DNA of 64,000 nucleotides from Plazaster borealis (GCA_021014325.1 CM037461.1:5423501-5487500), one strand, 5' to 3'; shown: positions 23,131-36,415, counted from the first letter of the stretch. Notes: generated from the sequence alone by a model not told the origin. Made by a program: numbers and translations.

Positions 23131-26100
23131 TTATTGGGATGACTCAGACGAACCGGGATGGTTTTTCTGCCTCCAGTTTAACCACAGCACGGCAACAACA
23201 GTCAGTGATTGTACACCAGCCATTAGACTGAAAGCCACGGTGTAGTCACCAATGGTGTCATAAATCAATCCTGATGGGCATAAAACAAAGATCATAACAT
23301 GCAAAACAGGAACAAAGATAAGGTGGCCCTAATATGGACAAAAATAGACTAAGCAAGAAAAAAACAGTCATCAGATGAGCCGACAGTTAATTAGATGACT
23401 TGACTTCAAACCATTTCGTTACCGAATTGTTTGGACATAAACAACCCCTGATAAACACATTCTTTGACCACCCAAGTATTAAGCACACATTCTTACACAA
23501 CATAAAGCTTTCATTCAAAGGCCATTCTTACAAACCCCATGTATCTCCGTGAACATATTGTTTTACAGCAAAATAATTCATAACAAGTTCTTACTTACTT
23601 AATTCCATTTAAATTAATCGACAAATCATTGAGACTGGTAAATCAATGTCAAAGCTCTTTGTCTTTGTTTCCTCAGTGGGATCTGTAATCTCAAACACTG
23701 TTTTATACACAACCATATAGCGCTCCTTAGGTGTTTGGAATTTTGGATCTTTCATCTCCAATTTGAAGAGATTGCAGAGTAGCGAAACCTTATTAATTTT
23801 ACCATCATTGATGGTAAGCTTGTTTTTCTAACACTATTCCAAATGTAGCTGGTTTTATAACTTGAATACGTAGTTTTGTAAATTAATTAAGACTGAAAAA
23901 TCCTCCTCCAGGGGGAAACAACAAATACAAAAAATATATATCTCTTTCCAATTATGGTAAGCTTGGTTATGGAGGATGAACATTGACAAACCTACAACTT
24001 TATTACAAATGGCCTTTGTGCTCAGGCTTGAATGTTTTGTGTGTGTAAGCTTGGTCGACTAAAGTCGTCAATGGTAAGGAAGAGCGGGTGTGAAGTGCAG
24101 CCGACTAAAGTCGCCTATGGTAATGAAACGGTTTTAAAGGGACAATGTGTTAAACGGCTGGCACTGTGCTAAGTATCAACTTATTGCAGTCAACAAGAAA
24201 TATAAATGTCTGCAACAAAGTTTGAATGCTCCTTTGACTTTGGTTACAAAAAACTTAAGATATGGTTTTTAGTACAATTTGACTTTCAAAAGTTGTGTTT
24301 CAACAGAAATGTGCTTAATTTGGAAAATTGGATGCAGTAGCGTTAGTGTTCTCGCTGCAGACGAGGCATAATAACTCACCTGGAAAATATAAAAGAAGGA
24401 CTGCTGTCAAACCAGACGCAAGTCCCATCCATCCCATTGCATGCCCCATCCGTTCTTTACCGAATGTCTCCTTAATGACAACATCCGTGAGTATTGAAGT
24501 CATTGATACAGCATTTCCAAACAAGAAAGCATTACCAATAATCGGCCAATAAGACATCAACCATGGATCGACAGCATAGTAAATGGAAACTATAAGTAGA
24601 GCTACAGCAAGCCATATGTATGTGCTGACAACCTGCACAGTTTGAACCAATGGACCAATCACAAGGCAAGCTACTGCTCCCCCGATTCCATATGCGACAA
24701 TGAAATGCGACGCGTCTTCCAGTGTAAAATCTTTATACACAGTAGTGTACTGCACATAGTATATTAACCAAGCAGAATGAGTCATTGGCCAAATGCTGAA
24801 TGCAAATGCAACAAGCCAAAATGAAATGGATGAGAATAAACCAAGCCGGAATGTATCTCTAGCAAATAGGTAGACTGCGCTCAAACAAGAACAGACGAAG
24901 CGTTTGCTTTGTACCACTTCATCGTCCCTGGTCTCCTGCTCCTCGTCTGTGTGAAGTGTTTCATAACCATGTTGACTTCCACTAGCAGCAGGTGGTTTCA
25001 ACAGAGCTCCACAGACAGCGAGATGTAAGAATAATCCTCCAAGTAGTAGCATTGTTCCCCTCCAGCCGTAGATATCTAGGAAAAGCTGTACTAAGGGCAC
25101 AAATGTCACAAAGACAACGGAGTTGCCAAGGGCCGCCACACCGTAGGCTGTTGTGATATATTTACTAAAATAGCTTCCAACTAAATGCTTCGTTATCACG
25201 TATGAGATTCCGCCAGCTGGTCCTACATAGTAAAACGAGAAATATTTAACAGCCATGAGCTTATTACAAAAAATTATAATTTCAACAAGCCACTTATTTC
25301 GTGATTTATTGTTAATTAGACCGGATGAGTATAGTAAGTTTAGTTTAGGATGATCGCATGATGCATTGACGATACTAATAGTACCTGTAATAGCAATTCC
25401 ATCCCACTGTCTGGATTATTTTCGGGACTACGGAACAGTGACATGTCCTAACCATTCTGTCCCATCCATCGTGGCTGAAAAACTGTGGTGGACATTATGG
25501 TCCGTGTGGAACTTAATGGTGCGTAACAAACGTTAGGCGGTACTTTAATATTTTTCGCTAAGTACACCATTTCTATGGGAATGGTCACCCCGTCACTTTT
25601 TACCTGTTAGAACAGTAAGGATGAAGCTAATGGCGTATACACTGGGTAGAAATGACGCAGTTATCATGGAGATACCAGCAACTGATCCACTCACTGTCAC
25701 AACAGTCCTGGCGCCAAATCTCTCTTTTAGTGGCGTTGCTAGGATGCCTTTTAGGGAAAAGGAAAGTTGTCATAAAAAGACTTAAAAAGAGGGACAAATA
25801 TTCTCATGAGGAGACATAAAGACGATTTGTGACAGCAGAAATAGCGATTAAAGTTTCTCTTGGATATTCCGAGCAAGCGCAGAATGTTGGATTTTTAATA
25901 CATGGTTTGTCTGCAAAATGTTCAAAACATGCCCAACAAATCGCACAAGAAAATATCCATTAAGTGATTTGACATTCAAACGTATAACAATAACAACACA
26001 TGTTGGATGGCATTTTCCGGTCATTTCTTTTCCCCTACTAATACGAGTCAAACGAACTGAATATTAAAATGATAAACAAGTATACAACAATGATAATAGG

Positions 26101-26864
26101 TATACAACTAGAAATTAAGCGTTTTTAAAAATATTCATAAAGGATAAGAATCACTAATACACTTTAAAACACAAATGACTAATATTAACATTCAATAACA
26201 TGAATTGTCGTAAACCTTGGAATAACTCTTTGTACAAATATTAAATAGGGTTGTGGATATAATTGTACTTATCAAATGTCACAATGCTTATTTCCTTCAC
26301 AATGAGACATACAAACAAATCAGTTGTAGCTCAACAGGCAATAATTTTAGTACACACTTAATTTCAACAAATTTAGGTTGACAACAATATTCATGTAACA
26401 AATATTATTGCTTTTTGGGTTGGAAATAAGCAAAACCAAAAGAGAAAAAATATCGACAACACAAGGGGCGTGGCGGCTGTAGGGCCGAAACTACTTATGC
26501 ATACCTCGACAAAAAAAACAACAAAAAAAAAACAAAAAAAAACATAAGGCGAAATCCTCGAACATATAAACCACGACGAAAAAGTGGTTTCCGCGGAGTG
26601 ACGTAAGCCCACAATAAGCTGATCGAACTTACCTGATATTTGTGCACCTGCATCTACAAAAGCAACCATCCAGCCAATTAACCAAGTCGAAGTGACGAAT
26701 TGTTCTTGTAGCGTAGGTAACATCATACCCAGGCCTTTTAATAACACAGTCCATGTTATCTTGGATGTAAATAAACCTAACACAGCAATCCAACCATGAA
26801 GACCTCCATCTGTTAAAGTTTCCACTGACGAGTGCAAAGCGCGTTCAATACAGCCGGATGCCAT
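23131..26864 (-). CDS. SLC16/monocarboxylate transporter-like gene, copy 2 (intact)
   Basis: Exons 26864-26633, 25747-25604, 25222-24380 and 23270-23131 join in phase to 452 codons plus stop; every border is AG/GT. The start MASGCIERALHSSVETL is the first ATG, shared with copy 3. Residues 19-25 are DGGLHGW, matching the SLC16 signature D-G-G-x-G-W region. YFSKYITTAYGVAALGNSV in exon 3 matches the second family motif. An acidic hydrophilic loop (HTDEEQETRDDEV) separates the two six-helix halves, and the C-terminus is RQKNHPGSSESSQ. Likely a proton-coupled or facilitated carrier of small acids in the plasma membrane; the substrate is unknown. Intron 1 is only 0.9 kb, so it serves as the unoccupied reference for insertions in copy 1. 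Confidence 0.9.
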
Positions 26865-26949
26865 TTTAGGTTGAACCTATAATCATTTGAAAAAGACGAG
26901 ATTAAACAAAACTACAAACTCAGTTTTGATGACATCACAAAAACAAGGT

Positions 26950-27130
26950 GTTCTACGTCGTTATAACACCGTTATTTACGACGTTATAACGCCGTAAGAC
27001 GTCATGTATTGTAATTTACGATGCTTTATCGCCGTAAGACATTATGAAAATAGGGCGTTAATAAAACTATAATTTTGCAGCGTTATAGCCCCCTAACTGT
27101 AAGCGTTAGTTTACGTAGTTGTTTATTTAT
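26950..27130. repeat. Short repeats of the acgacgttataacgccgtaa type
   Basis: Three diverged units of tttacgacgttataacgccg with taagac. The same motif recurs at 45715-45790. Upstream of transporter copy 2; the intervening 27130-27720 shows nothing recognisable. Confidence 0.6.
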
Positions 27131-27819
27131 TTACAACGCCCTTGAACTCGCCCCGACCCTTGTAATTAAGGATCTTATAAACACAATGTTTAAAACCCTT
27201 GGGAAAACACGTGTACTGCAGCTGTTTCAGCCAAACCACTAAATAGTGCAGAACTCTCTCAAAATTATTAATTAAACTCCATCCTTCCAGAAATACCAAT
27301 TCCATTGAATTTAACATCCGTTCAACTTAGAGAACACTACTAATTTTCTTTCTTAGCCCCCATTATGGTTTGCCATTATGTAATCTTTGGAAATACGTGT
27401 AATTACCCAATAGCAAAAAAAAAAAAAAGAAAAAAAAAAGTAATTAGTTTGACAAATTAATTTAATTATTTCTTGTAAGACCTGAATACTTAAATACTTG
27501 AGTGGTGTCAAACAGTTGCAGGCCTAATAAAAAATCAACTTCACATGTGTATTAATTACAACAACAAGTAATTCTTACTGCATAAGGTCATGTGCTCCCT
27601 CCTATGGATTTTATATGAATGGTTCCCCGGAGGGTTATAACAAGTATCTTTATTATGTCCATAATGTCTTGTCCAAAATGTTTATTTCATTGATGTGTGT
27701 TGTAAAAGTGGAAAAAAAGTGCTTGTATTAAAAAAATATAAAGAGCCCCACCCTGTTTTTTTTTTTCAAAACAAAACCATACGTTAATGATTTGTTTTAC
27801 TAACTTATTCGAACCACCG

Positions 27820-28010
27820 CTAACTCAGGTATACCCAGCCCCTCGTCATTATTGATGTCCGCACGGGCGGTTCAGCCGGGGATGACGGCCCTCGGGGTTC
27901 GGACACTGAAATGGAGCAAAGCAGTATCGGCCCCGTAGTCCCCCTAGGTCCCGCAGGCCCCGTAAATCTTGTGGGCACCGTAGGTCTGGTAGGCCCCGCC
28001 AACACGCAAC
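27820..28010 (-). pseudogene. Collagen-like Gly-X-Y tract, unit 2
   Basis: Open frame on the minus strand beginning LAGPT RPT VPT RFT, then GPA GPR GTT GPI, then the conserved tail SSPAEPPVRTSIMTRGWVYL and a stop. This is the least damaged of the three tracts: three glycine positions have become R, V and R by single base changes. Same distance and order upstream of the transporter as in units 1 and 3. Confidence 0.5.
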
Positions 28011-28069
28011 ATTTATCATAGTTCCCATCTCGTACTTACGGTTTAAATAGTCACGGGAATTGTAACTCA

Positions 28070-28215
28070 ACACTAGCAGTCAACTGGGTTGCATATTCCA
28101 AACTATAGTCAGCTTCAATGGTGATTCCAAAGTAGTAGCCAGCTGGAATGGAGATTCCAAACTAGTAGTCCGGTAAAATGACAAATCCAACTATAGTAGT
28201 CAACCTGAAGCTTTG
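28070..28215. repeat. 30-bp minisatellite, unit 2
   Basis: Four to five units of about 29-31 bp such as aaactagtagtccggtaaaa and gccagctggaatggagattc, equivalent to 12984-13095. Confidence 0.85.
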
Positions 28216-28259
28216 ACCCTCACAGCGATCGTACTGCGTTTCGGTGGTTTCATTGTGCG

Positions 28260-29855
28260 TTGTCAATACCGCTTTCCGTATGATAGGCCTATTATTGTAT
28301 TAATCACAAATTTTGTGCAAAGCGAAGGGTCTGGGTCGTTCGCCCTTGGACTCAATCATTGAACTGCGGATGGTTTCGACTTTTTAAATAGCATTGTTCC
28401 AGGCTGTCCAGTTTTCACCCCTAAAAAAGACGGCGTAAAGCCACACGTATACAGGTAGGCCCCACTGTACAGTGTGCATAATGTGTATCACACTGGGCAC
28501 ATATAGCCCGTCCTACTACTGTGCGTATAGGCCTACTTCGACATCCCAACAAAGTTGCCGATGAGCTTGCCCGAAACGGACAGTGCATTTCATAATGAAG
28601 TAGACATGCCCCAAACAAGATTGGATTTTGTTTGGGAAGATTTACTAATGGATCCCCTGGGAGCGCACGGGAGGCAGGTTGTATTACGGGTAAATAACTG
28701 CCTTGGGGGGGGGGAACAATTATGGTCCTAATGGTCTGAACAGGTGAATAGATGTTCCCTGGACCCACACACCAAAGAATAAATTATTCTGGAAATGTAC
28801 ACATTTGTTCACTATTAATTTTCAAAAAATAGTACATTTCGAAAGGATTGAATTTTGTCACACAATGATTTGTGTGTGCACGTTATAAAGGGATGCCGCT
28901 TTTCCACACTATTCAACCTTTGAGTTCACTCACTCATAAATCACTACAGTATGAAAGGGGGGTGTTTAAATTATAGGTAGTTCAAAAAACAAATTACGGA
29001 ATTGATCTACACATTTTGTAGTTATTAAACACAAATGTATGAATCTGGTCCTTCTGCCTGCTCGCCGTGGCTGCTCGGAGGGTATATTTGAAACTTATTA
29101 TTATTTTGTTATTTATTATGCACCTTGCCTGTGACGTCACTTCTGCACCATCCAAGTATAGCTATAAAGCTGAATAAGGATATCACCACTCAATTAATAA
29201 ATATATATAGACAATTAAAACGTGTAATCTCATGCGAACTAAATTTCCTTATTGATTGAAAACAGTTTAAATGAATTTCAGCAAAGATCAATTGTTGCCG
29301 TTTATGTTCAAGTTGGTCTTTAAAATGCACAAGGACAGCGAGAAAATCATGATAAAGAAAGACTTACGACAGGAAGACACAGGCCAACCAAAGCTACCCA
29401 AAGCCTGCCTATAGAGGGCATTCAACAGAAATTGTTCCACAAAAAGGCGGACCATGTTAGTTGAAGAAGTTAACGGAGAACCACACGATGTCGAAGAATA
29501 TTTGTATGAATCATTGTATTATAATTTTAAAACACCTTTCCAACAATATTAATTGCATTACAATATAGCCCAAAGCACCGAAGGCGACATATCCCTTTTA
29601 ACATTTAACCACCTAAAATACTTTATAAAAGAGATACATTTAAAGAATCCTGCTACACTAATAACAATAATTCCTTGACTTAACAATAACCCAGCCAACT
29701 TGTCTGTCCTTTTGAATCAGGTAATTTGTTTTTGTGAGGGTTAGCTCAAACCCAGCACAACAGTACCACTTCACTGACAAACTTGTTTTCAACTATTGTT
29801 TTCCCTTTTCCTTTTCATTTTCCAGCCAAGGACACTGTGTCCCACTCATATGCCA
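28260..29855. other. Intergenic, nothing recognised
   Basis: No conserved coding frame, repeat or RNA gene stands out. A short G-run lies at 28706 and several frames under 120 codons lack any recognisable domain. Confidence 0.6.
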
Positions 29856-29861
29856 GATAGG

Positions 29862-30405
29862 CCTGTGGCATTCTAAGGCCACAAATTTGTTATGTTGGCG
29901 TAACCCGACCGACCCTAAAAATACGGCCGACCCTGGATATTTTATTATTTTGTTTTCAATTTGTTTTCCCTTAGCTGAAGTTTTGTCAATGATTAAAAAC
30001 AACTTTCCTACCACAAACGAAGCCGACAGCGAACACAAAAACTGACATCCTTTTAATCCAGCCCTGTGAGAATGGTTGACATTCCTATTAAGATCCAATT
30101 ACGTCTTATCTTAATCCTCTACAGTTCGTTATACATTGTTTTAGTTTGTAATACTCTTACTTCAATCAAAAGACAAGCCGCGCACACTATGTCTTTGCGG
30201 TTTTATGACCTGGAAAGTATGTTGACACCCGATGGCTTAAAGTTTTGATTTGAACGGTAGAACAGTTAAACAGTTAAATGGAATATACAAGTTTCGTTTA
30301 AAAACTGTTTTGGGAAACAAAAATATAAAACAAAGAATCCCGACCTACCTACCCTATTTTTTTTTTCTGGCCCGTTACGCCAACATAACATTTTTTGTTT
30401 AGGCC
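29862..30405. mobile_element. Fold-back element, about 100-bp arms
   Basis: Arms 29862-29960 and 30310-30405 are inverted copies sharing GTTATGTTGGCGTAAC and the regions around it. Small indels separate them. No coding content seen between. Confidence 0.75.
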
Positions 30406-30614
30406 TAACTTCAACTAGTGTTACCGACGCAACGAACTGACACACATTGCATAAGCCACCTTTTTTGTTCAGTTTAAAGGGACCCACCGGCTGAATTGGG
30501 CTATTTGGGCTAAAAAATAGACTAAAATATGACTTCAACGGTCTTCCAGGAATGAAGAACAGTCCATAAAAAAATCATCAAATTTAGCCGTTTTTGAGCA
30601 TTTTTAAACAAAAA

Positions 30615-30671
30615 CGAAGGTCGCGTGATAGTTCGAACCACAAACTGGTTCAAATAATCACGTGACCTTCG
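30615..30671. repeat. Hairpin, 26-bp arms
   Basis: CGAAGGTCGCGTGATAGTTC pairs with GAATAATC-type sequence ending CACGTGACCTTCG across a 5-base loop (caaac) with a few mismatches. The rest of 30410-31320 shows only an A/C-rich tract near 31230-31290. Confidence 0.7.
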
Positions 30672-31324
30672 GAGTTAGTTTTACTTCCAGCCGTATAAAC
30701 ATTAATCACTGCTCCGAATTAAACTCTGTTTTTTAACAAGAATTCATGAATATTTGACACACAAAAATGGGTATTCAAATTATGGATACAAGTTGTAAAT
30801 ATCACAAAAAAAATCGAACGTAAGATTTTATTTCAGATAGTCCGAGTAACGGAAGCGTGTATTACAGTGCACAGCGTGGGGACTCGCTACACGCAACACA
30901 GGGGCAGTCGTGTAGCTGGCGAGCAGAGTATCTCGGCGGTGCTAGCGCGACAGAAACCCGGTAGCCAATAGTTAGCTGTACCTGGAACTCATGAACATGT
31001 GGGAGGGGTAGGGAGCCAGACCACCAACTATACGTTGTTGTTAATACGGGTTTGCTAGGCGGTACACCTCGCTGACCGTTGTTTCAAAATCGCAGCTTTT
31101 CTATGCTCTGTGTACGTTCCTTGACCCGATTTGTACCAAATTTCTGGATATTAAATAAGATTTATGTCAATACATGGGAATACCACTTTTATATTGACGG
31201 TGCAATTAGTTTAAACAACATTTGTGACAAACAATAAAAAAAAAAACCACCCCCCCCAAAAAAAAAAAAAAAAAAAAAAAAAAACGGAGCCCCTGAGGGG
31301 ACAAATGAAAAAGAAATTACAATT

Positions 31325-32503
31325 ACACTGTAAAAACGTAGGGCAAAGAAGTTGATGGGTAATCTGAAAATGGGCAAACTAGGTAATAATTCACGAGTTT
31401 GTTGGTTAATACTTTCTCCAACATGTGTGGCATTTTCCCTGTTGGTTAATCGAAACAAAAACACTAAACAAAATGGTAAATATACTACATCAGTTGGGTA
31501 TTATTTATCAGTCTCAGATAGCGAAGATGGGTTTACTCATTAAATAGCAAGACATTATTCTTCTGCCTCATCGTTGGGCATCTTTCCACAGAGAGTTGGG
31601 TAAAGTTAAACCACATTGGGTGCAAAAGCATAAAAACGATCTTTTCCAACATGGCGAGTGGAGGAGTGGCTGTGGTCGTGTCCTCTCTCTCTTAAACGAG
31701 CGGGGTTGCCCAGTGGTTACACAACCTTTTGAAGGTTAGTTTTTAACTAAATATTAAGTGTTGTTTCCTATTTAGTTGTACACAGTCGTGGAAGTGGCAG
31801 AGCAAGCAACACAGTGCTACTGCCATTGAATTATTTTCAGTTTTATCATGCCATTCGTGTACATGTATTGTAATGTTACAAACATCGTGCAGGCAGTGAC
31901 ATGCAACGACGCGGCGTGTGTAAAACAACAATACACGAATGGCACTATCTCTGCATTGCTTGCACTGCAACTGTCACGACTGTGTACAACTAAACAGAAA
32001 ACACCCGTTATTTAGTTAAAAACTAACCTTCTAAAGCATCTGCAAACAACTGGGCAACCCCACGTTTTTGAGAGAGACGCCAAGGGCACAGCTTGCCACC
32101 ACTGGCCATTGTGGAAAAAAATCGTTTCGATGCATGGACATACGACATATCGCAGGAACTGTGAATCAAATTATATTCACCATTTGTTTGGTCAAGCAGT
32201 GATTGCCCAATTGCTACATAAAACCTTTCTACCCAACAATTGGTTAAAAAAAAATCATCGCCCAATAAATGGGTAATATTGATAATTTATCAAATACCCA
32301 GAAAAAGGGTAAACAAAAAATAACCCAACTGTTGGCTACTAAAATATACCCAACTATTGGTGAGGAAATTTTACCCAATTATTTGGCAATCAGAGTGCCC
32401 AACTGAGATGGGGAAAAAAGTACCTAAAAGATGGGCATGTTGATAGTTTAAGCAACGTTGGGTAAAAAAATGGGTAAATATTTGCCCATTATTTTTACAG
32501 TGT
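31325..32503. mobile_element. 1.18-kb palindromic (fold-back) element
   Basis: Ends ACACTGTAAAAA at 31325 and its complement at 32503. The two halves remain inverted copies through to a centre near 31890: aaggttagtttttaactaaa at 31733 pairs with its complement near 32036, and gggttgcccagtggtt at 31705 with its complement near 32050. Outer quarters are full of TTGGG/CCCAA motifs (for example tacccaactattgg). No intact gene inside. Confidence 0.8.
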
Positions 32504-32789
32504 AAAAGGTACACAAAAATACCTTACTCGAAATTTCTATTGCATCCCTCGACACACAAAATTCCAACAAAATCATTTCGTTTCCTTAAAATATTATTTA
32601 ATTCGATGAAAATATAATTTTGTCTCACAAAATATTTTTTTTCATTTTGTGAACGCAGTGTGTTTTTCTAGGTAACAAAATAGATTATTTCTAGAAAAAT
32701 AGGTTCACGTTCCCTTTAACACGCTTTCTTTCCCCCGTAATACGATTAAGTTCCACAGAAATACGCTAACGTTCCCTGAAGATACGCAT

Positions 32790-33130
32790 TCATTTCCTCG
32801 AAATATGATTTTTTTCGCAAGAAATATACTTAAGTTAGCTCAAAAGGAGATTTCGTTCCCTAAAAAAAGCTTTCGTTTCCTCGAAATATGATTTTTTTTC
32901 GCAAGAAATATACTTAAGTTAGCTCAAAAGGAGATTTCGTTCCCTAAAAAAAGCTTTCGTTTCCTCGAAATACGACTTTGAATTTTTTGTCCGAAATATA
33001 GGCCTACTTTAGTTCACCCAAAGTATGCTTTCGCTCCCGAAAAGTACGCGTTCGTTCTCTCGCAATGAGATTTTGTTCCCTAGAATTCCTCTTTCAGTCC
33101 CTCAAGATAACTTTCGTTCCCTGAAGTCCA
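32790..33130. repeat. Tandem array of cgttccct/cctcgaaata units
   Basis: Diverged units of about 30-35 bp such as tttcgttccctaaaa and tttcctcgaaatatgatt. Includes an almost exact 80-85-bp tandem duplication at about 32800-32960. Confidence 0.8.
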
Positions 33131-33149
33131 ATCATACCAATTTGTTACA

Positions 33150-33255
33150 TTCCTTTGTGAGGGGCGACTTTGAGAGGGGACGAGTTTGTATGTGAGGGGG
33201 AGACTTTGCTAGGGGCGACTTTGTAGTTGGCGACTTTGTATTTGGCGTCTTTGCT
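33150..33255. repeat. GGGGCGACTTTG tandem motif
   Basis: Six to seven short units around aggggcgactttg. The complementary motif (aaagtcgccc) forms a similar array at 45795-45895. Confidence 0.75.
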
Positions 33256-33259
33256 AGGG

Positions 33260-34880
33260 GCGAGTTGACCGGTTTCCAAGTCCGTTGTTTATCAGCCTCG
33301 CTACCATGGGCAGCGCGCCGTATCGATACCTCTCACCACTATAATCGAGCAAGGCATTCTGGGAAAGAAAACAAAATGGCGCGGCGAGATCGTACACCAT
33401 GGGAACGAGGTTGGTTGTTTATACACACTTTCAGATGGATAACGTGGACTGGATCCTCATGCCTTGTCGTAGTAAAACACTTACACAAACAGAGCACCAG
33501 TTTACTTGCAACATAGCATGTATCCCGTAAATTTGACACTCGCAACGGCTGGTAAAGCGTATACGATGACCTTTGACCGCTTTTGCTTTTGTCGTTCATT
33601 TCTCCATATTTCTCGTTAATTACGTGATACTTTTGTATTAAAATAATACAAAAACCATCAAGAAATAATTGTCTTTGATTATACGTGACTAAATTACGTA
33701 AACAGGTAACCGGTGTGTCCCTTTAACTGTACATGAAGTTTTCACGAACTGACACAACCATGTTTTAACTGTATTACCTACCGGTATTAAGTTAGGACAA
33801 AAAACAATTACAAGCACCGTACATGTATAATGAATTCCAATGCATCAAGTCTCCACTGTAAGAGAATTAGTTGGAAAATATCCTGAAATTTGGAAGGAAT
33901 GCGGGATTAAAACAAAAAAGGTTCAAATTTAAACGCCATTTCTCCGATTGCTATTTGTTTATTGATATTTATAAACGTGTGTGTCGGTTTGTGACGCCGG
34001 TGACGATAATATAATAAAATAAAATTCGATTTTGCAAACTGCTTACCAATCAAAAGGACATTTAACGGTATTATACAGGATTGCTAATGATAACAAACTC
34101 CCTTGTTTATATATAGTTTAAAAAGCTTTCTGATTACGAAATTCACACTAGAACCGTATTTTCTGTGAATATCTTTCTCTGAAATGAATTTATATATAAG
34201 AAAAAATGTACATGACAACAATATGTGTTTATATGCTGAAAAATGTGCATGGTTTTACCCTAGTGTCTTATGACTCACACAACGGATGAAGTTTGTTTTG
34301 TATGTTCATTGCAACGGACACAAACTGTGTGCTCTGTATGTAGAGAAAAGCCTCGTCAAGTGCGGGTGCGCTGGAGTACCCCGTCGGATCATAGAAAGAC
34401 AATGCTCCCAAGGCAGCTGGCTTGAACTTTGTGTAAACTGCACCGTGATTGGATAATTTACCGCGCGCATTGGCTGTATGTATAACAATGTATAACAAAT
34501 TATATCAGGACAGGTAATTATCAAGGTGCGCTGGCAAGATGTGTTAATTTGGCGCCTTATTCTAGTGTTGTGGTGCGTGTATTGTTCTGTTGTTAAACAG
34601 GCTAAACTGATGTTGTCCAGAGTACACGTGTTTTTGAAGTCGAATCATTCTTGCTGAATGAAGTATTCTGATAGCCGTTGTGTTTTCAGGTAGGCGTTTT
34701 GTGACAGGGTGTGCGACTATTCTGTCAGCTCTGCTGATCCTGTATAACACATTCAATGTTGCTATGTGACTTCACTGCCTGCGTACAATGTCATGTTGGT
34801 GAAAATATTTTTCTATCATGGTGAAATGGACATACAGCATATCCGCGATCAACCCCCCCCCACCCCCACCCCTCAGAACT
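33260..34880. other. Intergenic, nothing recognised
   Basis: Open frames here are short and without recognisable domains. A C-rich run lies near 34852-34872. Confidence 0.6.
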
Positions 34881-34884
34881 TGGG

Positions 34885-35500
34885 CTAGATCTGCATATAT
34901 ACGCTGATGATACACAAGTGTATGTTTCGGTTAATCCAACATCTGAGGAGGGAGTGAAGCAAGCACTTTCGAAACTTGAAGACTGTCTTTCCAAAGTGCA
35001 AGCATGGATGTCAACAAACTTCCTGAAACTCAATGCTGACAAAACTTAGGTTATGGTGATTGGGTTTAGAGCCCAATTGGTTAAGTTCAACCTGCCCTCA
35101 GTGACTGTTGCTGGTGTTGATGTTCCCGTCCAGACAAAGGACGAAGCATGTGGTTAGGTGTCTTGCCTAAGGACACAATGTCACGACTGGGATTCGAACC
35201 CACACTCTGCTGATCAGAAACACCAGAGCTTGAGTTCAGTGTTCTCATCCGCTCGGCACAATGCTGTGTCGTTTGCAGATCGGTCACTCTCCTGCTATGT
35301 ACCAAAATAATGGAACACTCTCCAAATCACATCAAGGATGCTCAGACTCTTCATATTTTCAAGAAACTGCTCAAATGTTATCTTTTTCAAGAAGTGTATT
35401 GTAATTAATTTCCTGTAACTGTCTTGAGCGCCTTTAAATTTTTTTGATTTTGGCGCTATTTAAATGTCTTCTAATTGATTGATTGATTGACCTAAATAAA
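34885..35500 (+). mobile_element. L2/CR1-type non-LTR retrotransposon 3' fragment, interrupted by a SINE
   Basis: Translation from 34885 gives the RT catalytic box in LDLHIYADDTQVYVSV, then WMSTNFLKLNADKT, a stop, VMVIGF. After the SINE piece it resumes with HSPNHIKDAQTLHIFKKLLK and ends VYCN plus stop. The 3' end gcgctatttaaatg with an ATTG-repeat tail (35480-35500) is typical of this group. 5'-truncated and inactive. Confidence 0.85.
35150..35262 (-). repeat. tRNA-Leu SINE fragment
   Basis: Minus strand carries gagcggatgagaacactgaa, the ctcaagc anticodon loop, the B box GGTTCGAATCCCAGTCGTG and part of the body, matching the SINE at 16206-16548. It splits the L2/CR1 fragment. Confidence 0.75.
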
Positions 35501-35504
35501 GTTA

Positions 35505-36410
35505 GAACCCTCTCCACCTTTCAACTGTGAGACACCAGGGACCTCTTCTTTGAAGAAAAATCGTTCACCATGCCCACTGACTAGGTGCTATCTAGGAGCT
35601 TAGATATCACTTTAATTTCCATATAACAACTTGTTTAATATACTTAAGTTAAGGATGGTAATATAACATAGTTAAACATGTTGTTTTATTAGGTTATGAA
35701 TTCAATAAGTTATTCTCTGAAAGGCCCACTTGAACGAAAACGACAACAAGTGATCTTTGCTGAAATTCATGTAATGTTTTCAATGAAAAAGGAAATTGAG
35801 TTCACATGAGATTTAACAGATTTTAAATGTGCAAAACAAAAATGAATACCCTTCCACTTTGCTTTTCAGAAAGATTTTCGAAAAGCCCTGTTACGTCATC
35901 ACTCATGTTACGTAATATGTGGGAGCTCCGTTTTGTATAGCCGTTGTGTTGCAGCATGGAGGTATAACAACGCAACCTCCCACAAAGAGTTGTCATTTTT
36001 TGTTTGACGCAAGCCGTCAACGGTAGAAGTGGTTCTAGTTTGTCAAAACTAGGTTGGGGCCTAATTTTTGTATCGATAATTACGAACAATTCAGAAGTGT
36101 ATAAATATCAAAATCACATTTAAATGATACACAAACACATTAAGTTAAAATATTATTCCCATTAAACAATTTCCGCTCAAGTAGCTGTTTAACAATAACA
36201 TAAATAGGAGCAATCAGACCCAATTATGGTCTAACGAGTGTATTTTGTATATTTTGAAACATGTACAATTACACATGCACATGTACCTGTGTGTTTATCT
36301 CCCAAATATTATTTTCTTAAGCCCTTAGCGACCCTTTGTTACCCGTGTTACTATGCCAGGCTATTCAACTGGTCATTTAAACTCCTGTCTTTGATCTTCA
36401 CCTACTGGGT
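35505..36410. other. Intergenic, nothing recognised
   Basis: AT-rich, no recognisable coding frame or repeat. Confidence 0.6.
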
Positions 36411-36415
36411 ATTCA

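Noticed and set aside
26391..26864. 157-codon frame at the start of transporter copy 2
   Set aside because: Only the first 77 codons are exon 1; the rest reads through the donor at 26632 into intron 1.
33265..33516. 83-codon plus-strand frame
   Set aside because: No recognisable domain, overlaps a similar-length frame on the other strand, and no splice or homologous support.
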